From Microbacterium sp. CBA3102 (GTDB lineage Bacteria; Actinomycetota; Actinomycetes; Actinomycetales; Microbacteriaceae): a stretch of 64,000 nucleotides of DNA. How positions within the stretch are numbered: position 1 is the stretch's first letter; every line of letters begins with the position of its first letter. A program made the translations under genes and the position numbers. Shown piece after piece: positions 44,505-54,358 of the stretch. The notes below the pieces were generated by a model that made no database searches, had not been told where the DNA came from, and saw only the letters and a program-made list of their open reading frames with translations. The stretch spans positions 3,534,001 through 3,598,000 of the forward strand of contig NZ_CP042412.1 of NCBI RefSeq assembly GCF_007954505.1, in the 5' to 3' direction.

Positions 44505-45251
44505 TCAGTGCGTGAGGAGCTTCGAGAGGAAGTCCTTGGCGCGGTCGCTCTTCGGGTTCGTGAAGAACTCCTCGGGCTTGGCCTCCTCGACGATCCGTCC
44601 GTCGGCCATGAAGACGACGCGATCGGCGGCCTTGCGAGCGAAGCCCATCTCGTGGGTGACGACGATCATCGTCATGCCGTCCTGGGCCAGCTCGACCATG
44701 ACGTCGAGGACCTCGTTGATCATCTCCGGGTCGAGGGCGCTGGTCGGCTCGTCGAACAGCATGACCTTGGGCTGCATGGCCAGAGCACGGGCGATCGCCA
44801 CGCGCTGCTGCTGACCACCCGAGAGCTGAGCCGGGAGCTTCGACGCCTGCTGCTCCACGCCCACGCGCTTGAGCAGGAGCATCGCCTCGGCTTCGGCATC
44901 GGCCTTCTTGAGCCCACGGACCTTGATCGGACCGAGGGTCACGTTCTCGAGGATGGTGAGGTGGGCGAAGAGGTTGAACGACTGGAACACCATGCCGACG
45001 TCCGCCCGCAGGTGAGCGAGCCCCTTGCCCTCGGCGGGCAACTCCTTGCCGTCGATGCGGATGCTGCCGCTGGTGATCGTCTCGAGGCGGTTGATCGTGC
45101 GACACAGCGTCGACTTGCCGGAGCCGGACGGGCCGATCACGACCACGACCTCTCCCGGGTTCACGCTCAGGTCGATGTCGGTGAGCGCCTGGAACTCGCC
45201 GTAGTGCTTCTGGACGTTCTCGACCACGACGAGCGGGGTATCAGAGGTCAT
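44505..45251 (-). CDS. gluA: Amino-acid ABC transporter ATP-binding protein (GluA-like)
   Basis: 248 residues. Walker [14 protein letters not shown]-loop [14 protein letters not shown], signature [15 protein letters not shown], Walker [15 protein letters not shown] and H-loop VTHEMGF are all intact. Two adjacent ATGs exist (45254 and 45251); the second is favoured because GGAG is 5 nt before it rather than 2. First gene of the importer operon. Confidence 0.92.
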   Translation of the reverse strand: MTSDTPLVVVENVQKHYGEFQALTDIDLSVNPGEVVVVIGPSGSGKSTLCRTINRLETITSGSIRIDGKELPAEGKGLAHLRADVGMVFQSFNLFAHLTILENVTLGPIKVRGLKKADAEAEAMLLLKRVGVEQQASKLPAQLSGGQQQRVAIARALAMQPKVMLFDEPTSALDPEMINEVLDVMVELAQDGMTMIVVTHEMGFARKAADRVVFMADGRIVEEAKPEEFFTNPKSDRAKDFLSKLLTH

Positions 45252-45507
45252 CATTTCTCCAAGCTAGCCACGTCGTACCCCGGGTTCCAGGGTCATCGGT
45301 GAGATTTACACGTTCGTAATCACCTGATCGCGGCACCAATGCAGCTCTGCATGGGTACCCCACGGCCCGCCCCCACGGGCCGCGGGATGGTCCTGCCGCC
45401 TCGCCCCCCAACGACAGCTGAGCAGCAGGATCCGATCGTGTGCGATCGACCTCACCTTGGCAGAGCGTCGAGCCCGGTGTCAGACTTCTTGAGGATTTCT
45501 TGAGCCG
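45252..45507. promoter_or_regulatory. Upstream region of importer operon with palindrome
   Basis: About 255 nt without a gene. A near-perfect palindrome at 45336-45355 (CCAATGCAG-CT-CTGCATGGG, one mismatch in 9-bp arms) lies about 85 nt upstream of gluA and may be an operator. Reverse-strand TGTAAAT near 45307 is a possible -10. GC-rich inverted repeats near 45360-45385 (CACGGCCCGC...GCGGG) may terminate transcription. Confidence 0.45.
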
Positions 45508-46473
45508 TCAGCCGCGGAAGTCCCGGTAGTAGTCGATCGCGCCGGAATGCAGCGGGACCGGGGCGGTGAAGATCGCCGAGCGACGGTCCAGCAACGCGGC
45601 CGTGGGCACCTCCGCTGCGAGACGCAGGCGTGCTTCGAACAGCCCTGCGAGGATGTCCCTCGCGACGGCGTCCGGGGTGGCAGACGCCGTGACGAGATAG
45701 TTCGGCACCGCCATGGTCGGCGCGGAGGCGACGAGCCCGTAGGTCCCCGCCGGCACTTCCGCGGGTCGGTACGCGTGCGAGTATCGGTCGTTCACCTCGT
45801 TCACCCACTCCTGCTCGATCGCGAGCAACCGGACGGAGGAGGTGTCGGCGAGTTCCGCCACACCGGGTGTGGGCAATCCGCCGACCCAGAAGAAGCCGTC
45901 GATCTCTCCCCGCCCCATCGCGTCGATGGACTCGCTGAGGTCGAGTTGCGGGTTCCGGATCGTGGCGATGTCGACGCCGGCCGCGTCCAGCACGCGTCCG
46001 GCGATCACCGTCACCCCGGAGTTCTCCGCCCCGAGGGAGATCGTCCGACCCGCCAGGTCGCCGATGTCGTCGATCTCCGAGTCCCCGCGCACGACGATCT
46101 GCACGTACTCGTCGTACAGACGGGCGAGAGCGCGCACCGGGAGCGGGTCATCGAACGCGCCCGTTCCCGCCACGGCATCCGCGGCCGCGTCGCCCTGGGC
46201 GAACCCGATCACGGCCTCTCCGGAGCTCACGCGCAACAGGTTGTCGACGGATCCGGCCGTCTCGTCGGCCGACATCGCGATGTCCAGCGAGCCCGACAGC
46301 TCCTCGGCGAGATGACTGCCGTAGTCGTAGTAGACGCCGGTGGACCCGCCGGCGGCGATCACGTACTCCCCGGCGTTCCATTCGTTCGCGCGCTGACTGC
46401 ACGCGGCCAACGCTCCCACCAGGAGGAACGAGAGGAGGCCGACGGTGAGTCGCCGCAGCACCGGCGCGGTCAT
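45508..46473 (-). CDS. TAXI-family solute-binding lipoprotein
   Basis: 321 residues. Lipoprotein signal (LTVGLLSFLLVGALAAC, Cys about residue 25). The mature part matches TRAP-associated extracytoplasmic immunogenic proteins: YVIAAGGSTGVYYDYGSHLAEEL, SADETAGSVDNLLRVSSGEAVIGFAQGD, LAGRTISLGAENSGVTVIAGRVL and GEIDGFFWVGGLPTPGVAELA. No TRAP membrane gene is nearby. Instead its start overlaps a histidine-kinase gene, so it may act as an extracellular sensor subunit for that kinase. Ligand unknown. Confidence 0.83.
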   Translation of the reverse strand: MTAPVLRRLTVGLLSFLLVGALAACSQRANEWNAGEYVIAAGGSTGVYYDYGSHLAEELSGSLDIAMSADETAGSVDNLLRVSSGEAVIGFAQGDAAADAVAGTGAFDDPLPVRALARLYDEYVQIVVRGDSEIDDIGDLAGRTISLGAENSGVTVIAGRVLDAAGVDIATIRNPQLDLSESIDAMGRGEIDGFFWVGGLPTPGVAELADTSSVRLLAIEQEWVNEVNDRYSHAYRPAEVPAGTYGLVASAPTMAVPNYLVTASATPDAVARDILAGLFEARLRLAAEVPTAALLDRRSAIFTAPVPLHSGAIDYYRDFRG

Positions 46474-47846
46474 GGCCTCGTCCTGTCGTGGAGCAGCAGC
46501 GAGACGAGGAGACCGCCGCCCTCGGCCGACGAGACCGTCAGTTCCCCGCCCACGGTCTCGAGCAGGTCGTTTGCGATCGCGAGCCCGAGACCGGAACCGG
46601 GCGTGTCCTGAGTGTCGGCGTTCCGCCAGAACCGGTCCGTCGCCACGGCCGCGTGCTCCGGCGTCAGCCCGGGCCCGTGATCGCGGACCGTGACCCGGCA
46701 GACGTCACCCGAGCGCTCCGCACCGATCTCGATCCCGGAGCCTTCCGGCGAGTACTTCACGGCGTTGTCGATGACGGCATCCAATGCGCTCTCCACGATC
46801 GTCCGGTCGGTGACGCTCATGACGCACGACTCCCCTGACGTCTGCAACGAGATCCCCCGCTGTCCTGCCACGTCCCGCCAGGCGTCGAGACGACGGGCTG
46901 CCAGCGTCGCCAGGTCGACCGCGGAGATGGTCGAATCGGTGCGTCCGCCTCGGGCGAGGCCGAGCAGCGTCTCCAGGATCCTCGTCATCCGGCGTCCTTC
47001 CTCCCGCGTCTCCTCGACGTCGTCGTCCCACTCGCGTCCGAGTCCGGTCGCCAGGTGCTCGACGCGCAGGAGGAGAGCGTTGAGGGGGTTGCGCAGTTCG
47101 TGCGAGGCGTTGAGCGCGAACTCCTGCTGCCGGGTCATCACCCGCTCGATCTGGTCGGCCATCCCGTTGAACACCCTGGCCATGCGACGCAGCTCCGGTG
47201 GACCGGCATCCTCCGCGACACGCGCATCCATCTCGCCGCGCTCGATCGCCGCCATCGCCTCGTCGAGCCGCCCGACCGGCGAGAGGACCCACCGGGCGAG
47301 GCGGAACACCAGCAGCACTCCGAGGGCGATCAGCACCAGCGCGATGGCGGAGATGAGCAGAAGCTGTTGCAGGATCGCCGCGCGCGGCGCGTCGGCGTCA
47401 CCGGCGACCAGCACCGCCCCGATCACATCCCCGTCGTCGAACACCGGCTCGGCGAGGGCGGCATCGGCGACCGTCCACGGGTACACCGCCGCGGGCTGCT
47501 CCGCGCGCCGGCCGGACAGCGCCAGTCTGACTCGTTCCGCGTCCTCCTCCGCGAGCACCCCTGGGCTGTCGTCGCCCGCCGCCCAGATACTCCCAGCCAG
47601 GTCGAACACCGTGACCTCGATCCCGTAGACCTCCCGGAACCTCGCCGCCTCCGCCTCGATCACCGCGGCGCTGCCGGAGCGGAGGGCCTGCCGGGCGCTC
47701 GTGACGAAGTAGCCGAGATCACCGAGCTGCTGCGTGTAGAAGGCCTGCTGGACACTGCGCGCAGCGCTCCATCCCGCGGCGCCTCCCAGCGCGACCAGGA
47801 TCGCCACGAGGGGCACGAGGAAGACGATGACCAGACGCCGGCGCAT
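46470..47846 (-). CDS. Sensor histidine kinase
   Basis: 458 residues. TM1 residues about 5-28, an extracellular domain of about 130 residues, TM2 about 160-185 (ISAIALVLIALGVLLVF), HAMP, then H-box FALNASHELRNPLNALLLRVE. The N-box is VIDNAVKYSPEGS, G1 is VRDHGPGLTPEHA and G2 is GSGLGLAIANDLL. Overlaps the TAXI gene by 4 nt and follows the response regulator by 3 nt. Resembles TctE/QseC-type kinases that work with periplasmic binding proteins. Confidence 0.9.
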   Translation of the reverse strand: MRRRLVIVFLVPLVAILVALGGAAGWSAARSVQQAFYTQQLGDLGYFVTSARQALRSGSAAVIEAEAARFREVYGIEVTVFDLAGSIWAAGDDSPGVLAEEDAERVRLALSGRRAEQPAAVYPWTVADAALAEPVFDDGDVIGAVLVAGDADAPRAAILQQLLLISAIALVLIALGVLLVFRLARWVLSPVGRLDEAMAAIERGEMDARVAEDAGPPELRRMARVFNGMADQIERVMTRQQEFALNASHELRNPLNALLLRVEHLATGLGREWDDDVEETREEGRRMTRILETLLGLARGGRTDSTISAVDLATLAARRLDAWRDVAGQRGISLQTSGESCVMSVTDRTIVESALDAVIDNAVKYSPEGSGIEIGAERSGDVCRVTVRDHGPGLTPEHAAVATDRFWRNADTQDTPGSGLGLAIANDLLETVGGELTVSSAEGGGLLVSLLLHDRTRP

Positions 47847-47849
47847 GGC

Positions 47850-48521
47850 TCAGGAGCCCGCCAGCCGGTAGCCGACTCCGCGGACCGTCTCGATAAGACC
47901 CCGGGCCCCGCTCTTCTTCCGGATCGCCCCGACGTGCACTTCGAGCGAGTGGCCGAAGCCCCGCCAGTCCGTGTTCCACACCTCGCGGATCAGACGCTCC
48001 TTCGGCACGGCGACGCCCGGATACCGCGCCAGCACGGCGATGATGTCGAACTCCTTGCGCGTCAGGTCGATCGGCACCCCGTCGACCGACAGTTGACGTG
48101 CCACGAGATCGATCTGCAGCTCACCGCCGTGCAGCAGGACCCGCGCGTCGGACTCCGGGCGTATCGGACGCGATCGTCGGGTCACGGCCTCGATCCGGGC
48201 GAGGAGCTCATGCACGTCATACGGCTTCACCACGAAGTCGTCCGCGCCCGCACGCAGTCCCTTGATGCGCTCGGCGACCTGATTGCGCGCCGTCACGATC
48301 ACGATCGGCACCTCCGACCGCCCGCGGATGCGGCGACACAGATCGATGCCGTCGACGTCGGGAAGCCCCAGATCGAGGAGGACGACCTCGGTGTCCGCAC
48401 CGAGGAGTTCCAGCGCTGCCGCGCCGTCCGCGGCACGAACCGTGGCGTAGCCCGAGCGGGCGAGGAACGCTTCGAGCGCGCCGGCGACCCGGTCGTCGTC
48501 TTCGACGATCAGAATCCTCAT
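47850..48521 (-). CDS. OmpR/PhoB-family response regulator
   Basis: 223 residues. Receiver domain MRILIVEDDDRVAGALEAFL with phosphoacceptor Asp in VVLLDLGLPDVDG and Lys in FVVKPYDVHELL. A winged-helix output domain follows (LTRKEFDIIAVLARYPGVAVPKERLIREVW, RGFGHSLEVHVGAIRKKSG, VRGVGYRLAGS). ATG 48521; an upstream extension was rejected. Cognate to the kinase downstream. Confidence 0.92.
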   Translation of the reverse strand: MRILIVEDDDRVAGALEAFLARSGYATVRAADGAAALELLGADTEVVLLDLGLPDVDGIDLCRRIRGRSEVPIVIVTARNQVAERIKGLRAGADDFVVKPYDVHELLARIEAVTRRSRPIRPESDARVLLHGGELQIDLVARQLSVDGVPIDLTRKEFDIIAVLARYPGVAVPKERLIREVWNTDWRGFGHSLEVHVGAIRKKSGARGLIETVRGVGYRLAGS

Positions 48522-48555
48522 CGACTCGGCTTCCCGCTTCCTTCGTGTGCTTCGC

Positions 48556-49368
48556 TCAGCCGGCGGAGTCCGCCCGCTGAGCGAAGGCGCTCTCGTAGAG
48601 GCACACACTGGCGGCGGTCGCCAGGTTGAGAGACTCGGCGCGACCGAAGATCGGCAGCTTCAGCACCCGATCGGCGAGCGCGAGCGCATCGTCTTCGAGA
48701 CCACGGGCCTCGTTGCCGAAGAGCCAGCCGGTCGGCTCGGCGAGAGTGCCCTCCGCTCGGGCTACGAGCAGGTCGTCACCCTTCACGTCTGCCGCGAGGA
48801 TGCGGAGACCTGCCGCGTGCGCACGGCGGACCACGTCGGCGAGATCACCCCCGACCGACACGGGGAGGTGGAACAGCGAACCGGTCGTGGCACGGACGAC
48901 CTTCGGGTTGTACGGGTCGACGGTTCGCCCCGTCAGCACGACCGCATCGGCACCCGCGGCGTCGGCCGCGCGGATGATCGTGCCCAGATTCCCGGGATCG
49001 CGGACCTCTTCGCAGATCGCCACGAGTCGCGGAGAGGCCTCGAAGATGTCACGCACCGACGTCGGCGTCTGGTGGACGACCGCGACCAGCCCCTGCGGAG
49101 TCACTGTGTCGGCCATCGCGTTGAGCACGTACTCGGTCACGTACTCGACGTCGATGTCGGCGTCGGCAGCCTTTCCCCGGATGTCCGGGTGCTTCTCCCA
49201 GCCGCTCGGTGTCGCGAACAGCTCGACGATCGCCTCCGGACGATAGGTGAGCGCCTCACGAACGGACTGCGGCCCCTCGAGGAGGAACAGGCCGGTCTCG
49301 GTGCGCGCGCTGCGCTTGGTCAGCTTGGCGACGGCACGGACTCGGGGCGAACGCGGGTTCTCCAGCAC
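48556..49368 (-). CDS. TrmH/SpoU-family rRNA 2'-O-methyltransferase
   Basis: About 270 residues. LENPRSPRVRAVAKLTKRSA and FLLEGPQSVREAL form the substrate-binding N-domain. The knotted C-domain has NLGTIIRAADAAGADAVVL (motif 1), PTGWLFGNEARGLEDD (motif 2) and LNLATAASVCLYE (motif 3). TAGACT lies exactly 6 nt before the GTG at 49368, pointing to a leaderless start there; a GTG two codons upstream (49374) is the alternative. The target nucleotide is unknown (23S rRNA likely). Confidence 0.87.
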   Translation of the reverse strand: MLENPRSPRVRAVAKLTKRSARTETGLFLLEGPQSVREALTYRPEAIVELFATPSGWEKHPDIRGKAADADIDVEYVTEYVLNAMADTVTPQGLVAVVHQTPTSVRDIFEASPRLVAICEEVRDPGNLGTIIRAADAAGADAVVLTGRTVDPYNPKVVRATTGSLFHLPVSVGGDLADVVRRAHAAGLRILAADVKGDDLLVARAEGTLAEPTGWLFGNEARGLEDDALALADRVLKLPIFGRAESLNLATAASVCLYESAFAQRADSAG

Positions 49369-49440
49369 GATCACAGTCTAGGGAACGCACAGCCGGTTCC
49401 CGCACCATCCACGCAAGGGCCGCCCTCCCCCGAGAAACGC

Positions 49441-49474
49441 CACAGGGCGCCCTCCCGAAGGAGAGCGCCCTGTG
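49441..49474 (-). terminator. Terminator of infC-rpmI-rplT
   Basis: Perfect 10-bp stem CACAGGGCGC/GCGCCCTGTG with an inner CTCC/GGAG stem, 12 nt after the rplT stop, followed by a T-containing stretch on the reverse strand. Confidence 0.85.
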
Positions 49475-49485
49475 TGAAGAGGTGC

Positions 49486-49872
49486 TTATGCAGCCGACTT
49501 CGGCGCGTTGACGTCGGAGGGCAGAGCCTTCTTCGCCGTCTCGACGAGCGTCGTGAACGTCGCCGCGTCGTTGATCGCGAGGTCGGCGAGCATACGACGG
49601 TCAACCGTGACACCCGCGAGGCCGAGGCCCTGGATGAAGCGGTTGTAGGTCATGCCGTTCTGGCGAGCCGCAGCGTTGATGCGCTGGATCCACAGGCGAC
49701 GGAAGTCGCCCTTGCGCTTGCGACGGTCCCGGTACGAGTAGACCAGGGAGTGGATGACCTGCTCCTTGGCCTTCCGGTAGAGGCGCGAACGCTGACCGCG
49801 GTAACCGGAGGCGCGCTCGAGGATGACCCGGCGCTTCTTGTGGGCGTTTACTGCCCGCTTGACTCTTGCCAT
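49486..49872 (-). CDS. rplT: 50S ribosomal protein L20
   Basis: 128 residues. [37 protein letters not shown] and [21 protein letters not shown] are diagnostic for L20. In other bacteria L20 represses translation of its own operon. A normal C-terminal tail ([12 protein letters not shown]) follows. Confidence 0.98.
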   Translation of the reverse strand: MARVKRAVNAHKKRRVILERASGYRGQRSRLYRKAKEQVIHSLVYSYRDRRKRKGDFRRLWIQRINAAARQNGMTYNRFIQGLGLAGVTVDRRMLADLAINDAATFTTLVETAKKALPSDVNAPKSAA

Positions 49873-49905
49873 TTTCCTGTGTTCCTATTCGTGCGTTCGG
49901 ACGCG

Positions 49906-50100
49906 TCAGCGGCCGAGAAGCTTCTTCGCGACCTTGGTGTCAGCCTTCGACAGCACCTGGTCCTGGTTCAGACGACGGGTGCGACGGCTCGACTTGTGCT
50001 CGAGGTTGTGGCGCATCCCGGCCTGCTGCTTCTTCAGCTTTCCGCTACCGGTGATCTTGAAGCGCTTCTTAGCACCCGAGTGGGTCTTCTGCTTCGGCAT
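49906..50100 (-). CDS. rpmI: 50S ribosomal protein L35
   Basis: 64 residues. [20 protein letters not shown] and the basic [14 protein letters not shown] segment are diagnostic for L35. Preceded by AAGGAAGAGA-type Shine-Dalgarno sequence. Between infC and rplT as usual. Confidence 0.98.
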   Translation of the reverse strand: MPKQKTHSGAKKRFKITGSGKLKKQQAGMRHNLEHKSSRRTRRLNQDQVLSKADTKVAKKLLGR

Positions 50101-50173
50101 CTTCTCTTCCTTCGTATGGCGCCTTCTCAGGCGACGGTGTCAACCCGCGGTGCGGGAGTTCTGGGGGCGGGAG

Positions 50174-50794
<621 letters not shown>

Positions 50795-50806
50795 GCGGAA
50801 CTCCTT

Positions 50807-51033
50807 AGACGATGTGATTCGGCCACCGTGACGCTCTCTGCATCACGGGCGAAATCGGAATCGTCCCCGCCCACCGGCATTCAGACGCCGGCTCCGCACC
50901 CTGTCTACCGGGTCCGTCTTTGCGAACGGAGCCGGTGGAGTGCAAGACCCGGTAGCCTTGAACGGCAAGCGCGGGTGGGAAGTGAATCCTCTTTCGATCC
51001 GGAGCATGACGCTCCGGAGCCCGCCAAAGTCTA
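50807..51033 (-). promoter_or_regulatory. Long structured 5' leader of infC operon
   Basis: Reverse-strand TAGACT (51028-51033) is a likely -10, giving a leader of roughly 225 nt. Four hairpins can be drawn: TCCGGAGC/GCTCCGGA (50998-51018), CTACCGGGTC/GACCCGGTAG with an inner CCGT/ACGG (50905-50955), CCGGC/GCCGG (50874-50891) and CCGTGA/TCACGG (50826-50848). Candidate autoregulatory RNA bound by L20 or IF-3; not matched to any known class here. Confidence 0.55.
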
Positions 51034-51050
51034 ACAGAAAGCAAGGCGAA

Positions 51051-51449
51051 GTGACGAACCAGGCATCGGACGAGGCTGCACGCGAGCGCGAAGAGCGCTG
51101 GGCACGTCAGGAGGAGGCCGCGTCGTCGGCCACCCGAGACATCGCCGACGTCCCCGCTGTCGAGGTGATCACCACCGCGGCCGTGCACCTCATGAGCGCG
51201 GCTGCCGTCAAACTCGGCCTCGCCGACGACCCGGACGCGGCAGCCCAGCTCGACCTCGACGAGGCGCGCAAGCTCATCAACGCCCTCGCCGGACTCATCA
51301 CCGCCGGCGCCCCCGAGATCAGCGACATGCACGCACGCTCGCTGCGCGACGGTCTCCGCTCGCTTCAGCTCGCCTTCCGCGAGGCCTCCTCCATCCCGGA
51401 CCCGATCGGCAAGGGACCCGGCGAGAAGTGGACCGGTCCGGTCAACTGA
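51051..51449 (+). CDS. DUF1844-family protein
   Basis: 132 residues from GTG 51051 with AAGG 7 nt upstream; an earlier in-frame start would run through the infC leader. A charged N-terminus (EREERWARQEEA) leads into the DUF1844 core VEVITTAAVHLMSAAAVKLGLAD and LDEARKLINALAGLITAGAPEI. A small cytosolic actinobacterial protein of unknown function, habitually divergent from infC. Confidence 0.88.
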   Translation: MTNQASDEAAREREERWARQEEAASSATRDIADVPAVEVITTAAVHLMSAAAVKLGLADDPDAAAQLDLDEARKLINALAGLITAGAPEISDMHARSLRDGLRSLQLAFREASSIPDPIGKGPGEKWTGPVN

Positions 51450-51477
51450 CAGCCGGAACGCGAGCGAGACGCGACGC

Positions 51478-52275
51478 TCAGGCGCTGCGGCGGAGCTTCA
51501 CGGTCAGTGAGTCGGCGAGCACGGCGATGCGGTCATCGGACGCCCAGCGCTGGGCGAGGCGGGCGAGAACAGCATCGAGCACCTCGCGCTCGAGCCCATC
51601 GACCAGTTCCAGGATCACGACCAGCTCCGGTCCACGCAGGCGCGCGTCGGGGTCGCCGGCAGCGACGGCCACATCGATCACCGCCAGCTCGTGCGCGACG
51701 CTCTCCTGCAGCGCGGAGACCACCTCAGTCGAGAGGAAGCTCGGCACCCACGGGTGCCCCTGAGCGATCGCCCAGACGGCGGGGCGCCGGATGACGAACT
51801 CGGTCTCGGAGGTCGGATCGAGCACGATCAGATCGGTGTCTTCGGCGGAAGCCGCCAAGGCGGCACGGAGCGCCTCGACCGGGATCGGTCGCGCCGTGGC
51901 ATCCCACGCCTGCATCGTCTCGACGGACGAGAAGACCGGCTGCACGCGACGCCCGTCGGGAGCGGCGACCGTGACGATCGAGAGCTCCTGCGTCTTGTCG
52001 ACCGCCAGGCCGTTGGGCGCGACGCCTTCCTCCCCCTTCTCGGCGATGAGCGGGATCAGCACGCGCGCGGAACGGAACGCGTCGACGACCTCGACCTGAC
52101 TCCCCTCCCCCGCACGGAAGCGGAGCAGAGCGGCCAGCAGGGCGGGGTCCGCGGAGCCGTCGTCCGCCGCGTGCGGGTTCGACTCGAAGCTGCGCCCCTC
52201 CCAGGGGACACCGGCGGAGTCGCCGTGGTTGTGCGACTCGGGCCCGCAGGAGTGCGCGTCAGTCTCCTGCGACAT
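51478..52275 (-). CDS. SseB-family protein
   Basis: 265 residues from ATG 52275, overlapping the priA stop by 17 nt. A His/Ser-rich N-terminus ([16 protein letters not shown]) may bind metal. The SseB domain follows: [40 protein letters not shown] and [23 protein letters not shown]. The C-terminus (about 190-265) is a second alpha/beta segment. Linked to his genes in many actinobacteria; function unknown. A later start cannot be excluded. Confidence 0.8.
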   Translation of the reverse strand: MSQETDAHSCGPESHNHGDSAGVPWEGRSFESNPHAADDGSADPALLAALLRFRAGEGSQVEVVDAFRSARVLIPLIAEKGEEGVAPNGLAVDKTQELSIVTVAAPDGRRVQPVFSSVETMQAWDATARPIPVEALRAALAASAEDTDLIVLDPTSETEFVIRRPAVWAIAQGHPWVPSFLSTEVVSALQESVAHELAVIDVAVAAGDPDARLRGPELVVILELVDGLEREVLDAVLARLAQRWASDDRIAVLADSLTVKLRRSA

Positions 52276-53005
52276 CCAGGGCCTCAGCCAGTGTGAAGGC
52301 GCCGGCGTAGAGCGCCTTGCCGACGATCGCACCCTCGACGCCCAGCGGCACGAGCGCACGGAGCGCGGCGATGTCATCGAGGTTCGAGATGCCTCCGGAT
52401 GCGACGACCGGCTTCGGCGTGCGGGCGGTGACCTCGCGCAGCAGTTCGAGGTTCGGACCGCGAAGCGTGCCGTCCTTCGTCACGTCCGTGACCACGTAGC
52501 GGCTGCAGCCGGCGTCTTCGAGACGACCGAGGACCTCCCAGAGGTCTCCGCCCTCCTTGGTCCATCCGCGGGCGGCGAGCGTCGTGCCACGCACGTCGAG
52601 GCCGACCGCGATCGCCTCGCCGTAGCGGCCGATCACGTCGGCGGCCCACTCGGGGTTCTCGAGCGCGGCGGTGCCCAGGTTGATCCTGGCGGCCCCGCTC
52701 TCGAGAGCCGCTTCCAGGGTCGCATCGTCACGGATGCCGCCGGACAGCTCGATGTCCACACCCTTGAACTGCTTGATGACCTTGCGCAGGATCGGCGCGT
52801 TACTCCCCCGACCGAACGCCGCATCGAGGTCGACCAGGTGGATCCACTTGGCGCCCTGCGCCGCCCACTCACCCGCCGCGTCCAACGGGTCGCCGTAGCT
52901 GGTCTCGGTCCCGGCCTCCCCCTGGGTCAGCCGGACGGCCTTGCCACCGGCGACATCGACTGCGGGAAGGAGCGTGAGCGAGGGAGACTGCGCGAAGTCG
53001 TTCAT
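52259..53005 (-). CDS. priA: Phosphoribosyl isomerase (HisA, possibly bifunctional PriA)
   Basis: TIM-barrel isomerase of histidine synthesis; in actinobacteria lacking trpF the same enzyme also isomerises phosphoribosylanthranilate. 248 residues. [20 protein letters not shown] carries the first catalytic Asp, [19 protein letters not shown] the phosphate site and [15 protein letters not shown] the second Asp. Whether trpF exists elsewhere cannot be seen. It has its own promoter in the 103-nt gap after hisH. Confidence 0.92.
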   Translation of the reverse strand: MNDFAQSPSLTLLPAVDVAGGKAVRLTQGEAGTETSYGDPLDAAGEWAAQGAKWIHLVDLDAAFGRGSNAPILRKVIKQFKGVDIELSGGIRDDATLEAALESGAARINLGTAALENPEWAADVIGRYGEAIAVGLDVRGTTLAARGWTKEGGDLWEVLGRLEDAGCSRYVVTDVTKDGTLRGPNLELLREVTARTPKPVVASGGISNLDDIAALRALVPLGVEGAIVGKALYAGAFTLAEALDVAGD

Positions 53006-53055
53006 GGATTCCTTGGTTCGGGAAGCTCTGCGGCCCGGAGCGGGCACGAGAACCG

Positions 53056-53084
53056 AGGGTAGTCCGCCCGGGGGCGGGTGACAA
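53056..53084 (-). promoter_or_regulatory. Internal promoter for priA-sseB
   Basis: Reverse strand TTGTCA (53079-53084), 17-nt spacer, TACCCT (53056-53061). The spacer contains the palindrome CCGCCC-CC-GGGCGG, a possible repressor site. About 50 nt before the priA start. Confidence 0.65.
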
Positions 53085-53108
53085 AACGGATGACGTCCAC
53101 GGGAGGAG

Positions 53109-53744
53109 TCAGAGGCTGCCGATCCAATTGCGCAGCAGTTGGATGCCCGCTTCGCCCGACTTCTCCGGGTGGAACTGCGTGGCCGAGAGTGGGCCGTTCT
53201 CGACGGCGGCGAGGAACGGATCGCCGTACGTCGTCCAGGTGAGGACCGGCTGCGGGAACGGCGGGATCACATCTAGCTCCCACGACTGTGCGGCGTAGGA
53301 ATGCACGAAGTAGAACCGCTCCTTCTCGAGTCCGCGGAACAGGACGCTGTCCGCGCCGGGCTCGACCGTGTTCCACCCCATGTGCGGGAGCACGGGAGCG
53401 TTCAGTTCGGTGACCGCCCCCGGCCATTCGCCGAGCCCCGCGGTGTCGTGTCCGCGCTCGACACCGTGATCGAACAGCACCTGCATGCCGACGCAGATCC
53501 CCAGCACCGGTCGCCCACCGGCCAACCGCCGGTCGATGATCTCGTCGCCGCCGTGGGTGCGCAGTGCCTCTCGGACGGCCTGGAACGCACCGACGCCGGG
53601 GACGAGCAGTCCGTCAGCCTCGAGAGCCGTCTGACGGTCGCGGGTCAGCACCGCATCCGCGCCGGCCTCGGCCAGTGCCTTCACCGCGGAGTGGACGTTG
53701 CCGGAGTCGTAATCGAAGACGGCGACGCGGGGCGCGCTGCTCAC
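53109..53744 (-). CDS. hisH: Imidazole glycerol phosphate synthase, glutaminase subunit
   Basis: 211 residues. Class I amidotransferase with the nucleophile Cys in [12 protein letters not shown], oxyanion strand [10 protein letters not shown], and His/Glu in [19 protein letters not shown] start overlaps hisB (GTGA). hisF is not in the window. Confidence 0.95.
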   Translation of the reverse strand: MSSAPRVAVFDYDSGNVHSAVKALAEAGADAVLTRDRQTALEADGLLVPGVGAFQAVREALRTHGGDEIIDRRLAGGRPVLGICVGMQVLFDHGVERGHDTAGLGEWPGAVTELNAPVLPHMGWNTVEPGADSVLFRGLEKERFYFVHSYAAQSWELDVIPPFPQPVLTWTTYGDPFLAAVENGPLSATQFHPEKSGEAGIQLLRNWIGSL

Positions 53745-54358
53745 AGCGCACCCTTGGTCGACGGGATGCCGTCGACCAGCGGGTCCAGAGCCTTGGCCTG
53801 GCGGAAGGCGCGTGCGAAGGCCTTGTACTCGGCCTCGGCGATGTGGTGCGGGTCGCGCCCGCCGAGGACGCGCACGTGCACCGTGAGTGCGGCGTTGAAG
53901 GTGATGGCCTCGAATGAGTGGCGCACGAGAGACCCGGTGAAGTGTCCACCGATCAGGTGGTGCTCGAACCCGGCCGGCTCGCCGGTGTGCACGAGGTACG
54001 GACGCCCGGAGATGTCGACGACCGCCTGCGCGAGGGCTTCATCGAGGGGCACGAGCGCATCACCGTACCGCGAGATGCCCGACTTGTCGCCGAGCGCTTC
54101 GAGGATCGCCTGTCCGAGCACGATCGACACGTCTTCGACGGTGTGGTGCGCGTCGATGTCCGTGTCGCCCGAGGCCCGCACCGTCAGGTCGGTGAGCGAG
54201 TGCTTCGCGAAGGCGGTGAGCATGTGGTCGAGGAACGGCACCGAAGTGTCGATACGGCTCGCACCGGTCCCGTCGAGGTTCAGTTCGAGCTCGACGGTGG
54301 ACTCCGACGTGCTGCGCACACGGCTGGCGGTGCGCGGGGTCAGTGCGGGGCTGCTCAT
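53741..54358 (-). CDS. hisB: Imidazoleglycerol-phosphate dehydratase
   Basis: 205 residues, monofunctional. [17 protein letters not shown] and the Mn-binding [18 protein letters not shown] and [18 protein letters not shown] motifs are intact. [17 protein letters not shown] is also diagnostic. ATGA overlap with hisC. Confidence 0.96.
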   Translation of the reverse strand: MSSPALTPRTASRVRSTSESTVELELNLDGTGASRIDTSVPFLDHMLTAFAKHSLTDLTVRASGDTDIDAHHTVEDVSIVLGQAILEALGDKSGISRYGDALVPLDEALAQAVVDISGRPYLVHTGEPAGFEHHLIGGHFTGSLVRHSFEAITFNAALTVHVRVLGGRDPHHIAEAEYKAFARAFRQAKALDPLVDGIPSTKGAL

